From Xiphydria camelus (Eukaryota > Arthropoda > Insecta > Hymenoptera > Xiphydriidae), in assembly GCA_963678675.1 (NCBI GenBank), contig OY783194.1:19694278-19758277 (forward strand): a stretch of DNA of 64,000 bases. The letters run 5' to 3'. Shown here piece by piece: positions 23,367 to 33,689 of this stretch. Both the position numbers and the translations under genes were made by a program. A model generated the notes under the pieces. The model made no database searches, had not been told where the DNA came from, and saw only the letters and a list, made by a program, of their open reading frames with translations. Within the stretch, counting starts at the first letter, position 1; each line of letters starts with the position of its first letter.

Positions 23367-23591
23367 AACAACAAAACGTGTGGCCGCCACACGCGGAAGA
23401 AGTGAACCTTCGATACCAGTTTCTCTGAATTTAATTCTGGTGGTATTAGTTTCAATTGGCTCAACGAAGAAGCATAGTAAAAGACTTGTATAGAGCCAAT
23501 TGAAACTAATACCACCGGAATCAAATGCAGAGAAACTGGTATCGAAGTTTCACTTCTTCCGCGTGTGGCGGCCACACGTTTTGTTGTTGTT
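23367..23591. mobile_element. Palindromic MITE, ~95-bp arms
   Basis: Arms starting ACAACAAAACGTGTGGCC are near-perfect complements around a ~30-bp loop. It is nested in the Tc1-like element, directly after the short first exon. Confidence 0.8.
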
Positions 23592-23976
23592 ACATTAAGG
23601 GGGTTTTACAGTAACAAAATGACGGATTTTTTCGTGAAAAATCGCAATTTTTACTTCAAACAACCACCAAAAGTTTAAAAATGGAAAAAAAATTAAAGAA
23701 AAACGTAGGGGTCTAGAAAAACATCTGCTTTAACTAAATTTTTTTGATTTCAGATAATTCTACGCTGAAATATAGTCTCCACCGCAAATCATCTTTTCTA
23801 AAAGGCGTCCTCGAAAATGCTTCGTCACCGGCTTATTTCTCAATATTTTTCTACAAAAAAATTATACAATGTTCGAATGATGCTTTATAACATGCGAAAC
23901 ATTAAAATATATCCACTTCAACAATAGCTCTATAATAAATTCGTAAAGATAGAGGTTTTTTCCGGCCGTTAGACCC

Positions 23977-24396
23977 CCCCCCCCCCCCCCCCCCCAAAAC
24001 GTTAGTATTTAATGTAACTTTGAATATGTCATCGGGTGCACATTCTCACTCAATATTTAGGGGTGTCTCAATCGCTTTGTCTGATTTTCATTTGAATAAC
24101 ACGGTGAAATTGTTGAATCATTGGTTTAGTGCTAATTCCTCTTCTGCGGTAAAAAAATTTCCCCGTGAAAAATTAGAAAATAGAGAAAACTCAATTTTTC
24201 TAATTTTTCACGGGAAATTTTTTTACCGCAGAAGAGAGAGAGAGAGAGAGAGGAATTAGCACTAAACCAATGATTCAACAATTTCACCGTATTATTCAAA
24301 TGAAAATCAGAAAAAGCGATTGAGACACCCCTAAATATTGAGTGAAAATATGCACCCGGCGACATATTCAAAGTTCCATTAAATACTAACGTTTTA
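23977..24396. mobile_element. Palindrome with ~190-bp arms, preceded by a C-run
   Basis: From AAAACGTTAGTATTTAATG (23996) to its complement at 24396 the sequence folds back with few mismatches. One arm has a (GA)n run near 24233-24252. A run of about 19 C precedes it (23977-23995). The right arm abuts the right TIR of the Tc1-like element. Confidence 0.8.
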
Positions 24397-24451
24397 AGTG
24401 CCCACCAAAAGAATTAAATGAAAAAGCTTTTTTTTGAATCAGTCTAGTGTA

Positions 24452-24767
24452 CCGTATGTCCGCGATCATTTGAACCATAGGAAAATTGCGAGTTTTGCAT
24501 GAGCACCCCTTTGGGTCTCCTTGTCCAATAGAATCACCGGAGAAGCGTGAATGCGCATGCGTAGTCATCCGCGAGTGTGGCGTCGTCAGCAAGTTCAGAT
24601 CGGTTATCGAAATAATCGATCTGAACTTGCTGACGACGCCACACTCGCGGATGACTACGCATGCGCATTCACGCTTCTCCGGTGATTCTATTGGACGAGG
24701 AGTCCCAAAGGGGTGCTCATGCAAAACTCGCAATTTTCCTATGGTTCAAATGATCACGGACATACGG
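24452..24767. mobile_element. CCGTATGTCC-family palindrome (copy 1)
   Basis: A 316-bp near-perfect palindrome flanked by TA (24450-24451 and 24768-24769). Its ends read CCGTATGTCCGCGATC. The arms are ~150 bp with a tiny loop (TTATCGAAATAA). It shares only its ends with copies at 29918, 36575 and 43311. Arm divergence is a few bases, so it is recent. Confidence 0.85.
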
Positions 24768-25307
24768 TATATATAGGTGTATATTTTTGTTTTTATCAAT
24801 CATATCTCTCATTCATAACCGTAATCATTGTATTTCAGGTGCTGTTCATGCTGGAGTAGGCCATACTGCGTTGACCAAAATTTTGTCTTGTTTGAATGTG
24901 CATTTTATGTCTCCGAGGATCTTCAAACGTTACGAACGAGAAATTGGCCCAGTATTGAAGTCGACCGCGAAGGAGTCGTGCAAAAATGCTGCTGAAGAGG
25001 AAAAAATGTAGTTATTGAAAAATTAGACAAATTATGCGAGCAACTGTAAGCTTTCAACTATTTTCTTGCTTTGACAATTTCATACTATTAATTATTTTTC
25101 ACTTCAACTATACAATTACTGAATTTCTCCTTGCTGGCACAGTACAATGTTTATGTTTCAATGACAATTTATTTTATATTTGCTTCTGAAATATGTAATT
25201 CTCGATTTTACTGTATCTCTTGGAGAAAACTGCAAAATAGAATTTTCCCAAGCTTATTCTACAAATTCATGGGCAATGGTAAGATTTGTTTTTTTCTTCG
25301 GAATACT

Positions 25308-25498
25308 CAATTTCCTTCTTATCAAAATTATATACATAATAATGGTAAATTTCATCGGTGTTCCATAAAAAAATTTGAAATAAGTTCTGAAAAATTCGAA
25401 ATAAGTATCCAATTTCCTTCTCGTCAAAATTGTAAATATCTATCATAATCGTACATTTCATGGGCATTCGATAAAAAAATTAGAAAGAAGTTGTGAAC
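25308..25498. repeat. ~100-bp direct repeat in intron 2
   Basis: TCAATTTCCTTCTTATCAAA...CATAAAAAAATTTGAAA recurs about 100 bp later with ~20% difference. AT-rich, non-coding. Confidence 0.65.
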
Positions 25499-25621
25499 AT
25501 TGTACTTTTCAGCAAAGAGAGTGAGAGTTAATTGTATATATTTTCGAATTGTCTGATTTATATTAAAATACGCATAGCAAAATTTAAATCATAGTCATCA
25601 TTGATATCTCACTACAATATA

Positions 25622-25870
25622 TGAAGGGTCCAGTGGAAAAACGATGAGATTCCATTTTTTTCGAAATCGATATTTTAGCGGAATCTGTTAGCTTGTAACA
25701 TGAAGTATCAACATACCAAACCTTACAGGGGACAAACAATGAGATTCCACTAAAAACTGTGGTTGAAAATAGGCGGCACAGTGGACTCCCGCACGTTGTG
25801 AAACTTTAAATGTTGTGTTTCTCAACTTTTAGAAATATGGAACCTCGTCGTTTTTCCACTGGACCCTTCA
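25622..25870. mobile_element. 249-bp MITE in intron 2, TA target
   Basis: TIRs TGAAGGGTCCAGTGGAAAAA and the complement are flanked by TA (25620-25621 and 25871-25872). The second halves of the TIRs (GATGAGATTCCAT / ATGGAACCTCGTC) are less well kept. Confidence 0.8.
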
Positions 25871-25937
25871 TACGTGTATAATCTTTCAAAAATAAAAAAT
25901 GAACCAACAAAATATACTTATAACATTTTTCAATTAG

Positions 25938-28519
25938 TGATAAGACTGGTTCCCCATTGATTTGTCAGTTCCCCAGACATCTATCCTCACATGACTACTG
26001 TTCGATCTTCAGCCACCACAGATTCTGACACTTCCACCTCCAATGAAAATAACAATGCACCTGGCAGGAATGCAACTTTTGATGCTGCACTAGGATCCAT
26101 TGCCAACATCATAGTCTCCTATGACATGGGATGGAGCAAACGTGGAAATGGGCGTAGCTACAATAGCCTAAATGGCTACGGTAGATATCATAATTGCTTA
26201 TTTCAGCGACAAGATTCTGAGCTATATGCAGCCCGCAATCGGAAATGTAAACTTTGTGACCAAAGTCATGATCCTCAAGATTGTCGAAAAAACTTTCAAG
26301 GTAGTGCCAAAGCAATGGAAGCAGACGCGGGTGCAGCTCTGGATTAACGAAAATGAAACTTTAAAGGAACTCGGTCTCAATGCTCGAGTTTTAATTGGAG
26401 ATGAAGACAGTGAAGCAATCCGCAAAATGCGTGAAGGAAGGCTTCATACAATACACAAACTTGCAGATAAAAACTACTTCATTAAAAATGTTACGAATGA
26501 ACTGTACAGTCTACGAAAACAGTTCACCGAGATGAACAAAAAGGAGGTCATTCCTGACCTGACCTGAAGAAATGTTTTTCCTATGCGATTGCACAGAATC
26601 GAGGAAAATCCGAACAATTATCGAAAACTCTGATTCAAATGCCTGATCATGTCTTTGAACATCACAAAACTGGAAACTGGTGCCAAAATTCAGCCAAAAA
26701 TTCAGACCAGCACAAAATTGAGTTGAGAGATCCAGAGTTGTACGAGAAATTGCGCGAAATATTCTCCAAATATGCCAACAATGCTTTCACATTTTCAGTA
26801 GCTGCATCAAGTCAGGGTAATGAAAGTTTTAATAATATTATGGCTCACAAAGCTCCAAAACAAAATTGCTACAGCCTCAGCGAATCGGCTAATTATTATC
26901 TAGCTAGTGCTGTGTGTACGAAAAACGAAGGTGATACGCATTTACTCAATGTGAAACAAAAATTAGGTCAATCTCCTGGACGTCACACTACTTTATTTGT
27001 CAACAGAGCCGATAAAAGACTAAAAGTGCAATCTCAGCGAGTAAAATTACCTAGTATTAGAAGACACAGGAATTTATTAGCTCAAATGAAAGAGGCCAGA
27101 CGCAAGTCGAAGGAAAAATCGGAGGGAATTCAATATTCACGTAACTGTGGTATAAATATTGGTGACAAAAATGACGAATCTTCACATCAAATTGATGTAG
27201 AACGTCTCAAAACGGAATTGCCTAACATTTCAATAACACCTGAAAACTGTAATTTTATTTATTTCGACTTGGAAACTTCTGGATTGACGAAAAATTCCGA
27301 AATTATACAAATTGCTGCAAAATTCGAAGGACGCGAATTTAGCGTGTACTTGACTACTTCCAAACCGATTGACTCAATGGCATTTACAGTAATAGGTTTC
27401 AGATATATTGGTGGAAAATTATATTTGAACAGCAAGCAGGTTCCATGAATTCCACCTAGCCCTTAATTTGACAGTGTAAATCATAAGATACATTGTTTCT
27501 TCTTAACTCAAAACATACTAAAAATCCTTAACCTTATACATTTTCTAGTCTAGGATACTTAAATAGCTTAATAGATATACCCACAAATAGCTCGTTGCTC
27601 CATTTAGTGTTAACCACGGTAACTACATGTCAGTGAACAAACATGGACGCTAGTTCCAGCGGGTGGTGCATGCCACAGGTAAGTTTTGGTGGTGCACGCC
27701 ATAGGTAAGTTTTGGGTATTTAACACGTGAATTAAACAATTGATTCATGAACTTTGTAGTTTTACTTCAAACTAAGCAATATATCCAATAATATACAATA
27801 TATTGTTAAATTATTTTCTTGAAACTAATACATTTATTCCTATACTTACATAAAATTAATAAATTTATTCCTATCGGTTTAAATTTTAATTTTTTATCGT
27901 AAATGTGTTTAGTAAACCCCAATTGATAAAAAAACAATTATCCCACTAAAAAATGTTTTATTAACATTTGCCAAATTAAGGGCTAGAGATGCTCTGCAAG
28001 CATTACAAGAGTTTATCAGTTTCTCAATGAAACCCTTTGTCCTTGTCGCTCATAACGCACCTTTCGATTCTTCACATTTATTGAATCTCATTATTAGCCT
28101 CGACATGATTGAGTTTCTCTCAAATTGCAGGATTTTCAGATACCCTGAGTATATATTCAAGAAACCCTGAGACCCTGTACCCTGAGAGAAAAAAGCAGAA
28201 AGGAACGTTCAAATTGCAAAATCTCGCGCAAGATTTGTTACATTTGTTACCATCTGACAAATATCATGAAGCTTTATACAACGTTAAAATCCTTGAGAAA
28301 CGTTTCATCAAGGAACAAGACTTATGTGCAATTAGTAAAGCGTAAAAAGAATCTGTGATGGAAAACATTATTTTGCTATCTTTGAAACGTCTGAAAGGCG
28401 TTATTTCTGATACGATGATGAAGAAAATGGCAGCTACAGGAATTAACTCTGATATTCTTCAGTGTACACTGAAGGCAAATGGAGAAAAGGGCGTAGAGGT
28501 CTTGTTGAGTGAAGAATAG
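25938..28519 (+). pseudogene. Exon 3: Mutator catalytic core plus DEDDh exonuclease
   Basis: The acceptor CAATTAG|TG at 25937 fits the phase left by exon 2. Frameshifts occur near 25990, 26180-26220 and 26330; a 5-bp duplication (ACCTGACCTG) lies near 26556; a TGA sits at 27446-27448; another shift is near 28138; a TAA is at 28343-28345. The region after NESFN (26820) runs ~150 residues to the exonuclease (Exo I at about 27263). Exo III reads H-E-A-L-Y-N instead of HxAxxD, so the last metal-binding Asp is replaced by Asn. The exonuclease lies in the same frame as the transposase C-terminus with no intron or stop between them, so it is a fusion and not a neighbour. Confidence 0.8.
27460..27982. 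mobile_element. 523-bp MITE inside the exonuclease, CTAG target
   Basis: TIRs CCCTTAATTTG and the complement lie between CTAG at 27456-27459 and CTAG at 27983-27986. Removing the element and one CTAG makes the exonuclease frame continuous (cct-aga-gat...; IPP then RDALQALQEF), so the borders and 4-bp target are fixed by the reading frame. The interior is AT-rich with a short GC repeat (GTGGTGCAYGCCAYAGGTAAG twice near 27665-27715). Confidence 0.85.
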
Positions 28520-28649
28520 AAACCAAATAAACCTCGTGTTACCAAAGTAAAAAAAAGTGATTAATAAAGTTATTGTATTTCTCAAGAGTCTTGAAGATAA
28601 TAAGTAGTAAGATGATTAAGTATTTACCTATATAAGTGTAGTGCTGGTG

Positions 28650-28960
28650 TTAGTGAGCGTCGGCAAGGAGCAGTGGAGAAAGAAAGGACCCAGTGTTCAG
28701 TGTTCAGGGTTCAGGTTTCAATTTCGATTTCGATTAATTGTAAGATGCTTGTGAGGAGCAGTGGAGAAAGAAAGGAACCAGTATTCAGGTTTCGATTTCG
28801 ATTTCGTTTAGTTTTAAGATGCTTATGCGATTACGGAGTGTCGGGTCGCGAGGGCTCGAGTGTTGGTGTTAGTGAGCGTCGGTGAGGAGCAGTGGAGAAA
28901 GAAAGGAACCAATGTTCAGGGTTCAGGTTTCGATTTCGTTTAGTTTTCGAATGTTTATCG
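28650..28960. repeat. Three ~75-110 bp repeats inside the 5' LTR
   Basis: GAGGAGCAGTGGAGAAAGAAAGGAACCAGTG... followed by TTCGATTTCG and AGTTTTAAGATGCTTATG occurs three times. The first and third copies also share GTGTTAGTGAGCGTCGG. The repeats lie just downstream of the TATA box. Confidence 0.8.
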
Positions 28961-29066
28961 TTAACGGAGTTTGAATGCGGAGACTGCGTAAGAAGAGAGC
29001 AGTTGAATCACGGAGACGTTGAACAGTGCACACATGATCCCTATCCTTTGGAAAGATCCTACAAAT

Positions 29067-29084
29067 TGGGGGCTCGTCCGGGAT
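29067..29084 (+). promoter_or_regulatory. Primer-binding site, tRNA-Pro type
   Basis: TGGGGGCTCGTCCGGGAT, three bases after the LTR end ...CCTACA. It would pair with the 18 nt at the 3' end of tRNA-Pro (plus CCA), the primer used by some retroelements. Family knowledge; not checked against a tRNA from this genome. Confidence 0.8.
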
Positions 29085-29235
29085 CTGGCCAAAGGTGTGA
29101 TTTATCTGTGCATTCGGAATTAATTTCAAGTTGAAAGTGAAAAGTTGACGAAAAAGTTGAAGACGGTAAAGATCGTGATAGGCAGACGGACAACGACGAA
29201 AAATTATCACGATACTGGATCCAGTTGAGGGGGTA

Positions 29236-31085
29236 GTGAGTCTGAAGACCTTGACAGTGGAAGAACTTCGAGCTGAGCTAGACAAGCTGAAGCTTTCGAT
29301 GAAGGGAAGCAAAGTAACACTAGTCGACAGGCTAAGACGCGCCTACGCTAATGGTGGAGTGTTGACAGACCCAGAAGATCTTGCACTAACCGACAAGAAA
29401 CTTCAAGACGCTGCCAAAACCAAAGACGTGACGAAGACAAAGAAAGTGGTGGAACCCAAATTGCCGGTAAAAGATGGAAAGGCTTCGACGTCGAAAGAAG
29501 TTGGAAAAGGTGCAAAGAAGAAAGTGATGAAAAAGCCAAAAGGTGGTAATAAGCAGAAAGAGGATGAAGAGTTCAGAGCCAGTGACGGTGACGAAAATCC
29601 TGGTGAAGTGGACTTAGAATCCTTGACGATGAATGAATTGAAGTCTCATCTGTGCATATTGAGACTCAAGTTGACGGGTAACAAAGCTGAGCTGTGCGAG
29701 CGACTGAGAAGCGCCCTTCGCAAAAAGTAGGAAGAAAAGGAATCATTGACGGAAGGTAGTGGCTCTGAAAATGAAGAAGATGACAAAGAGGTTGATAGTG
29801 GTGATGCCGAGGAAATCGGCGACGAAGAGGAGGAAAAAGACGATGACGAAGAGGTGCAGATTCACCAAAAGAAGAAGAAACGAGAGCCCTTACGTGTGAC
29901 TCGTACTGCTGTGCCTACCGTATGTTTCATCCCAAACGAAACAAGCTTACATACCTACAGTGCCGAAACTTTACCGAGGGTCAAGAATTTGATAGTTAGA
30001 GTTGGCTTGAGAAGAGTGCGCTGTGTGTGTTGCGTGAGAGCGAAAAGTGTCAAACGTCTGATTTCCCGATAGCTGTCAATTCGGGAGATCGAAGTGTTTC
30101 GTCTATTATTCAATACTTCGATCTCCCGAATTGATAGCTATCGGGAAATCAGACGTTTAACACTTTTCGCTCTCACGCAGTACACACAGCGCACTCTTCT
30201 CAAGCCAACTCTAACTATCAAATTCTTGACCGTCGGTAAAGTTTCAGCACTGTAGGTATGTAAGCTTGTTTCGTTTGGGATGAAACATATGGTACTTATG
30301 TGCCTGAAGTTCGTTTCAACAAGCGAACGACATTAACGTTCAAAAACGTAGAAGATGCGTTGGAAACGTTCAGCGGGAACGGAGCTGAAAGTATTCATCG
30401 CTGGTTGGTCCACCTGGAGGAAACTGCGGAATTGTGCCAGTGGACGGAAGCTCAGAAAGTAATTTACGCAAAAAGACGGTTACGCGGTTCCGCAAAATTA
30501 TTCGCGAATTTTGAGTGTCACGCCAAAAATTGGAAGAAACTGAGGAAGTCGTTGGTGGAAGAATTTGCGAAAATGGTGAATAGCAAAGAGGTGCACAAAA
30601 AGCTCAGCGTAGTGAGAAAAAAGGTGATGAGTCATAACAGACGTATGTGTACAGTGTTCTGGAGATTGCCAGCCACAGTGAAATCGAACTGGAGGCTAAA
30701 ATACAGTACATAATAGACGGCATTCAAGACGAGGAACCTAACAAATCTATTTTGTACGGGGCGACGACGATTAAAGAGCTGAGGAAAAAATTAATACAAT
30801 ACGAGCATCAAAAGAGCAATTTGAAGAATAAAGTGTCTGTAAAGGCTCCTGATAAGGCGACGAAAGCAAATCAGTCTCCTCAAAACAGTCAGGTCCAGAA
30901 GGTGATAAGCAAGACGGCGTCAAAAAGAAGAATTGTTTCAATTGCGGCAGTACGAAGCATTTGAGCTAAGACTGCGCAGACAAGGACAGAGGACCCAAAT
31001 GTTTTACGTGTCAACAGTTTGGGCATGTTTCAACTAAGTGTACAAGTGAAGCAAAAAAGTTCAGTGGTGAAACGAGTCAAAAAGT
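29236..31085 (+). pseudogene. Retrotransposon gag with two SAP domains
   Basis: The frame starts without a clear ATG. Two SAP-type motifs flank a Lys-rich linker: LTVEELRAELDKLKLSMKGS (about 29254) and LTMNELKSHLCILRLKLTGN (about 29623). SAP domains bind AT-rich DNA. TAG at 29728-29730 interrupts, then an acidic stretch, then the palindrome at 29918-30292 splits the frame. Beyond it is a gag core (ESIHRWLVHLEETAELCQW) like that of Ty3/gypsy elements. A frameshift lies near 30630. Two zinc knuckles, CFNCGSTKHL (with a TAA inside) and CFTCQQFGHVSTKC, end gag near 31040. Confidence 0.75.
29918..30292. mobile_element. CCGTATG-family palindrome in gag (copy 2)
   Basis: A 375-bp near-perfect palindrome flanked by TA (29916-29917 and 30293-30294), ends CCGTATGTTTCATCCC / complement with CCATATG. 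Removing it with one TA rejoins the gag frame (AVP-TYVPEV). The arms are ~170 bp and unrelated to the arms of the other copies. Confidence 0.85.
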
Positions 31086-31092
31086 TGCGAAA

Positions 31093-31935
31093 GTGCACGT
31101 TGACGCGGTTTATTCGGGTGACGGAAAGAAGTTAGGGGACAAAAAGACTTATAAAGAAGTGTTGATTATGGGAAAACCCAAAGTTACCGTAATTGACCCT
31201 GGAAGTGACATTCACCTGGTTCATTCGAGTTATTACGCTCAGTTGGGAACGCCAAAATTGACATTGGAAGCAGTGACGTTTAACGGTGTCGGTGCGTCGA
31301 GTCGCAAGTCAATCGGTTGGTTCGAAGCGGATGTTGTGATGGACGGAATCGAGTTTACATTAACAGTCGAAATGGTCCTGGATCATTATTTACCCCATGA
31401 TTTCTTGATCGGCGGTGAATTATCGCATTTCGGAGAATTAAGGTTGCACCGTAGACGTGCGAGACTTGTGAAACTTGAACCAGAAGAGACTGGAACCGAA
31501 ATTGTCGACCCAGTTTGGAAAGAAGTATTAAATATCAACGTGTTGGTTAAACTAGACGACGATTATAACGTTGACCTGAGTCACGTGGTGGAAGACTCCC
31601 AGAAAGCCGAAGTAAAAAATATGATTGAGAATTATGAACCAAAGCAAACGAAGGACAGTGGTGTTCAAATGAAGATCGTGTTAAAAGACGACATTCCGAT
31701 ATACCAGCGAGCGCGCCGACTGTCAGCTAAGCAGTGTCGCATTGTGAATGATATTATTCATGACTGGATCAAGGACGGTGTTGTTCAATCGAGTTCATCG
31801 GACTATGCTAGTCCTATTGTGTTGGTAGAGAAGCCAAATGGAGAAGAAAATAAGAAATGGAGAAATGGAGAAAATAATTAAGGACAGAAACCCTCTACCA
31901 TTGATCGAGGACCAACTGGATCGTCTACAAGATGC
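31093..31935 (+). pseudogene. Retrotransposon protease and truncated reverse transcriptase
   Basis: An aspartic protease-like segment has VTVIDPGSDIHLV, with DPGS where DTGS/DSGA is usual, and DFLIGGEL further on. RT begins with IYQRARRLSAKQ and IHDWIKDGVVQSSSSDYASP, the fingers region that precedes the first catalytic motif. After VLVEKPNGE the frame is disturbed by an internal loss; IKDRNPLPLIEDQLDRLQDA is readable in another frame up to about 31936. The YxDD motif, RNase H and integrase are absent. Confidence 0.8.
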
Positions 31936-31979
31936 GTAAAATTGCACACATGATCCCTATCCTTTGGAAAGATTCTACA

Positions 31980-32995
31980 TAAATATACAATTTACAACTA
32001 CTCTATTTTATATGTTGCTGTTAACAGAAGACTTGTACTAATATTGTCGAAAGCTGGTTTAGGTTACCAAATGATATGAATAAATCATAGCAATATTATT
32101 AATTATTATTTGATGTCTGTGTTAATCGAAAACTGTGTTACAAATATAACTATACCATTTTATGTTTGTATTGCCAAGAAAAAACTGTTTTACTAATATT
32201 GTCAGAAGCAGATTGATGTTATCAAATGGTATAAATAAATTATATTAACATAAATACGTTTAGTGAATCTTTTTCTTGTTTATAATTACTATTTTAAAAT
32301 TGAATTATCTACCCATAACATTTAAGGCGATAGAGCAAGTCATATACGCAAGCGGTTACATGTACTGCCGCGAGCATGGTTGCCACATCTGAACCGCCCG
32401 CCCCACTGTTTGCGACGTGCAAAAAAATGCGGATATTTTCTGATAGCCCTCTGTTTCCCGATGGGCAAAAAATTCCATTTTTTAAAAAATATTAACTAAC
32501 ATATTCCTTTATATTGTCACGATGTTTGAAAAAAAAATGGTAAGAGTCGTTTCACTGTAAAAATTGAAAATGTAACGCAGCGTCTCATTATGTAGGTACG
32601 TGTTACATAATATGCAGACATGCTGCAAAATAAGGAATATTCTAATTCGATTATCTTCCGTTTTAGATAGACGATTTTGTTCCGAATGGGCTTATTTTGT
32701 AGATAAAAATCTAAACAATACACTGAAAAAGTCTGAAAAAAATGGTAAGAAAAGTGCATTTAGGGAAGTAATACCTTAAAATATGTTTTTTCATCTTTCG
32801 CATATTTTTCCATTTATTTCTATACCATTCTTTTGAGTAGATTAATATTTCGTTCGTTACTTCGAATTTCATCATTGTTGTCTCGAATTTAGACCAGACA
32901 CCCAAAAAAATTCAAAAAGCCAATTTATAAACCAATCGACTATTTCTTGTAAATATCGATCCACCATTTTTAGTTTTATGATTCCGCCAATTCAA
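31980..32995. other. AT-rich, no gene
   Basis: No frame, RNA gene or clear repeat beyond short partial duplications (TTGTCGAAAGC / TTGTCAGAAGC near 32045 and 32200). Confidence 0.5.
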
Positions 32996-33019
32996 AAGCA
33001 ATAACACTAAAAAAACCCA

Positions 33020-33165
33020 CGCAGCATGAAATGTTGCTGAAATATTACAACAGTCTCACAATATTTCAACTTGTCGTGCAACTTTTCACAATATTGCTGC
33101 AATATTGCCATCCTGCAAAGCAAACATTGCTGCAATATTGCTACAATATTTCCGTGCTATGTAGG
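33020..33165. repeat. TTGCAATATT-type cluster (3 of 3)
   Basis: AATATTGCTGCAATATTGC and close variants occur at least four times (near 33090, 33110, 33125 and 33140), together with shorter GAAATATT/ACAATATT pieces. It is the densest of the three clusters. Confidence 0.65.
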
Positions 33166-33689
33166 ATTAAATAGCGATTTTTAAAAGAGCCAAATTGTTT
33201 TTCCATATTATTCGTTTAAAAAGTAATTCCACACTATTGTGCAACGTGCAGAGGCACCCATTCCTATTTCATTTAATTGCAGCAGCAACGTTTTTTGTTT
33301 ATAGGTGTGTAAAGCGATACGGAAAAACTTACTCAATTATAGCAACAGTCAAACGTCGTAGCATAAATGACTAGTCTTCGTCGAAATGAACGTGAAATTT
33401 ATATAGGTCTGCATAAAAAAATAATAGCTTCAATGAAAATCAATCAGAAGTTATATTTAATCAATCAGCTCATAAAAAGGTGCTCGATAAAAGTAGTTCT
33501 TACTAAATTAAATAAAAAATTTCTTTACTGGAATAAAGACAATAGGGAACTTGCATAAAATTTTATTATGTATGAAACACAGCAAACATAATAGTTAAAG
33601 TTATTCAAAACACAGTACCGACCAGTAGTAAAAACTTGATAAAAAAAACTTCTACCCCAAAAACATTACTTTAAAAGTAGCATGGCCAC

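Larger units (their letters stand above)
21760..24444. mobile_element. Tc1/mariner-like non-autonomous element in intron 1
   Basis: TIRs of about 55 bp start GACTGATYCAAAAAAAA and run to GGCGGGCACTTAA, flanked by TA (21758-21759 and 24445-24446). The interior holds a ~25-bp repeat, a promoter-like region with a short first exon, and two further palindromes. No transposase is seen. The element begins 30 bp after the splice donor of exon 1. Confidence 0.8.
20931..28519 (+). pseudogene. Mutator-like transposase with DEDDh exonuclease domain (broken, 3 exons)
   Basis: Exon 1 (20931-21728) starts with ATG and a Lys/Arg-rich head, then RLVDVSFISDELHCCKCNKD and GTIHKTDGNHKHSDFNTKA. Exon 2 (24839-25045) has HAGVGHTALTKILSCLNV and FKRYEREIGP. 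Exon 3 (from 25938) carries the catalytic motifs: VSYDMGW, IGDEDSEA and NESFN, the Mutator-like DDE triad (PF20700-type). The frame continues into a DEDDh exonuclease: Exo I FDLETSGL, Exo II NAPFD, Exo III HEALYNV. A polyA signal follows at 28564. It has at least seven frameshifts or stops. Exon 1 is split by a 410-bp insertion, intron 1 by a Tc1-like element, intron 2 by a MITE and the exonuclease by another. Clearly dead. Confidence 0.85.
28570..31979 (+). mobile_element. Ty3/gypsy-type LTR retrotransposon, internally deleted
   Basis: A 5' LTR (end at 29063), a primer-binding site, gag with two CCHC knuckles, protease and the start of reverse transcriptase are present. The rest of pol and almost all of the 3' LTR are deleted: the RT frame stops being recognisable near 31935 and the last 37 bp of the LTR follow (31943-31979, one difference from 29027-29063). 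The 5' LTR start was not found; its TATA box is at 28629-28637. The gag region holds stops, a frameshift and a palindrome insertion, so the copy is dead. Confidence 0.85.

Noticed and set aside
24386..24776. Two long frames on opposite strands with the same protein
   Set aside because: They are the two arms of a palindrome read in both directions, not genes.
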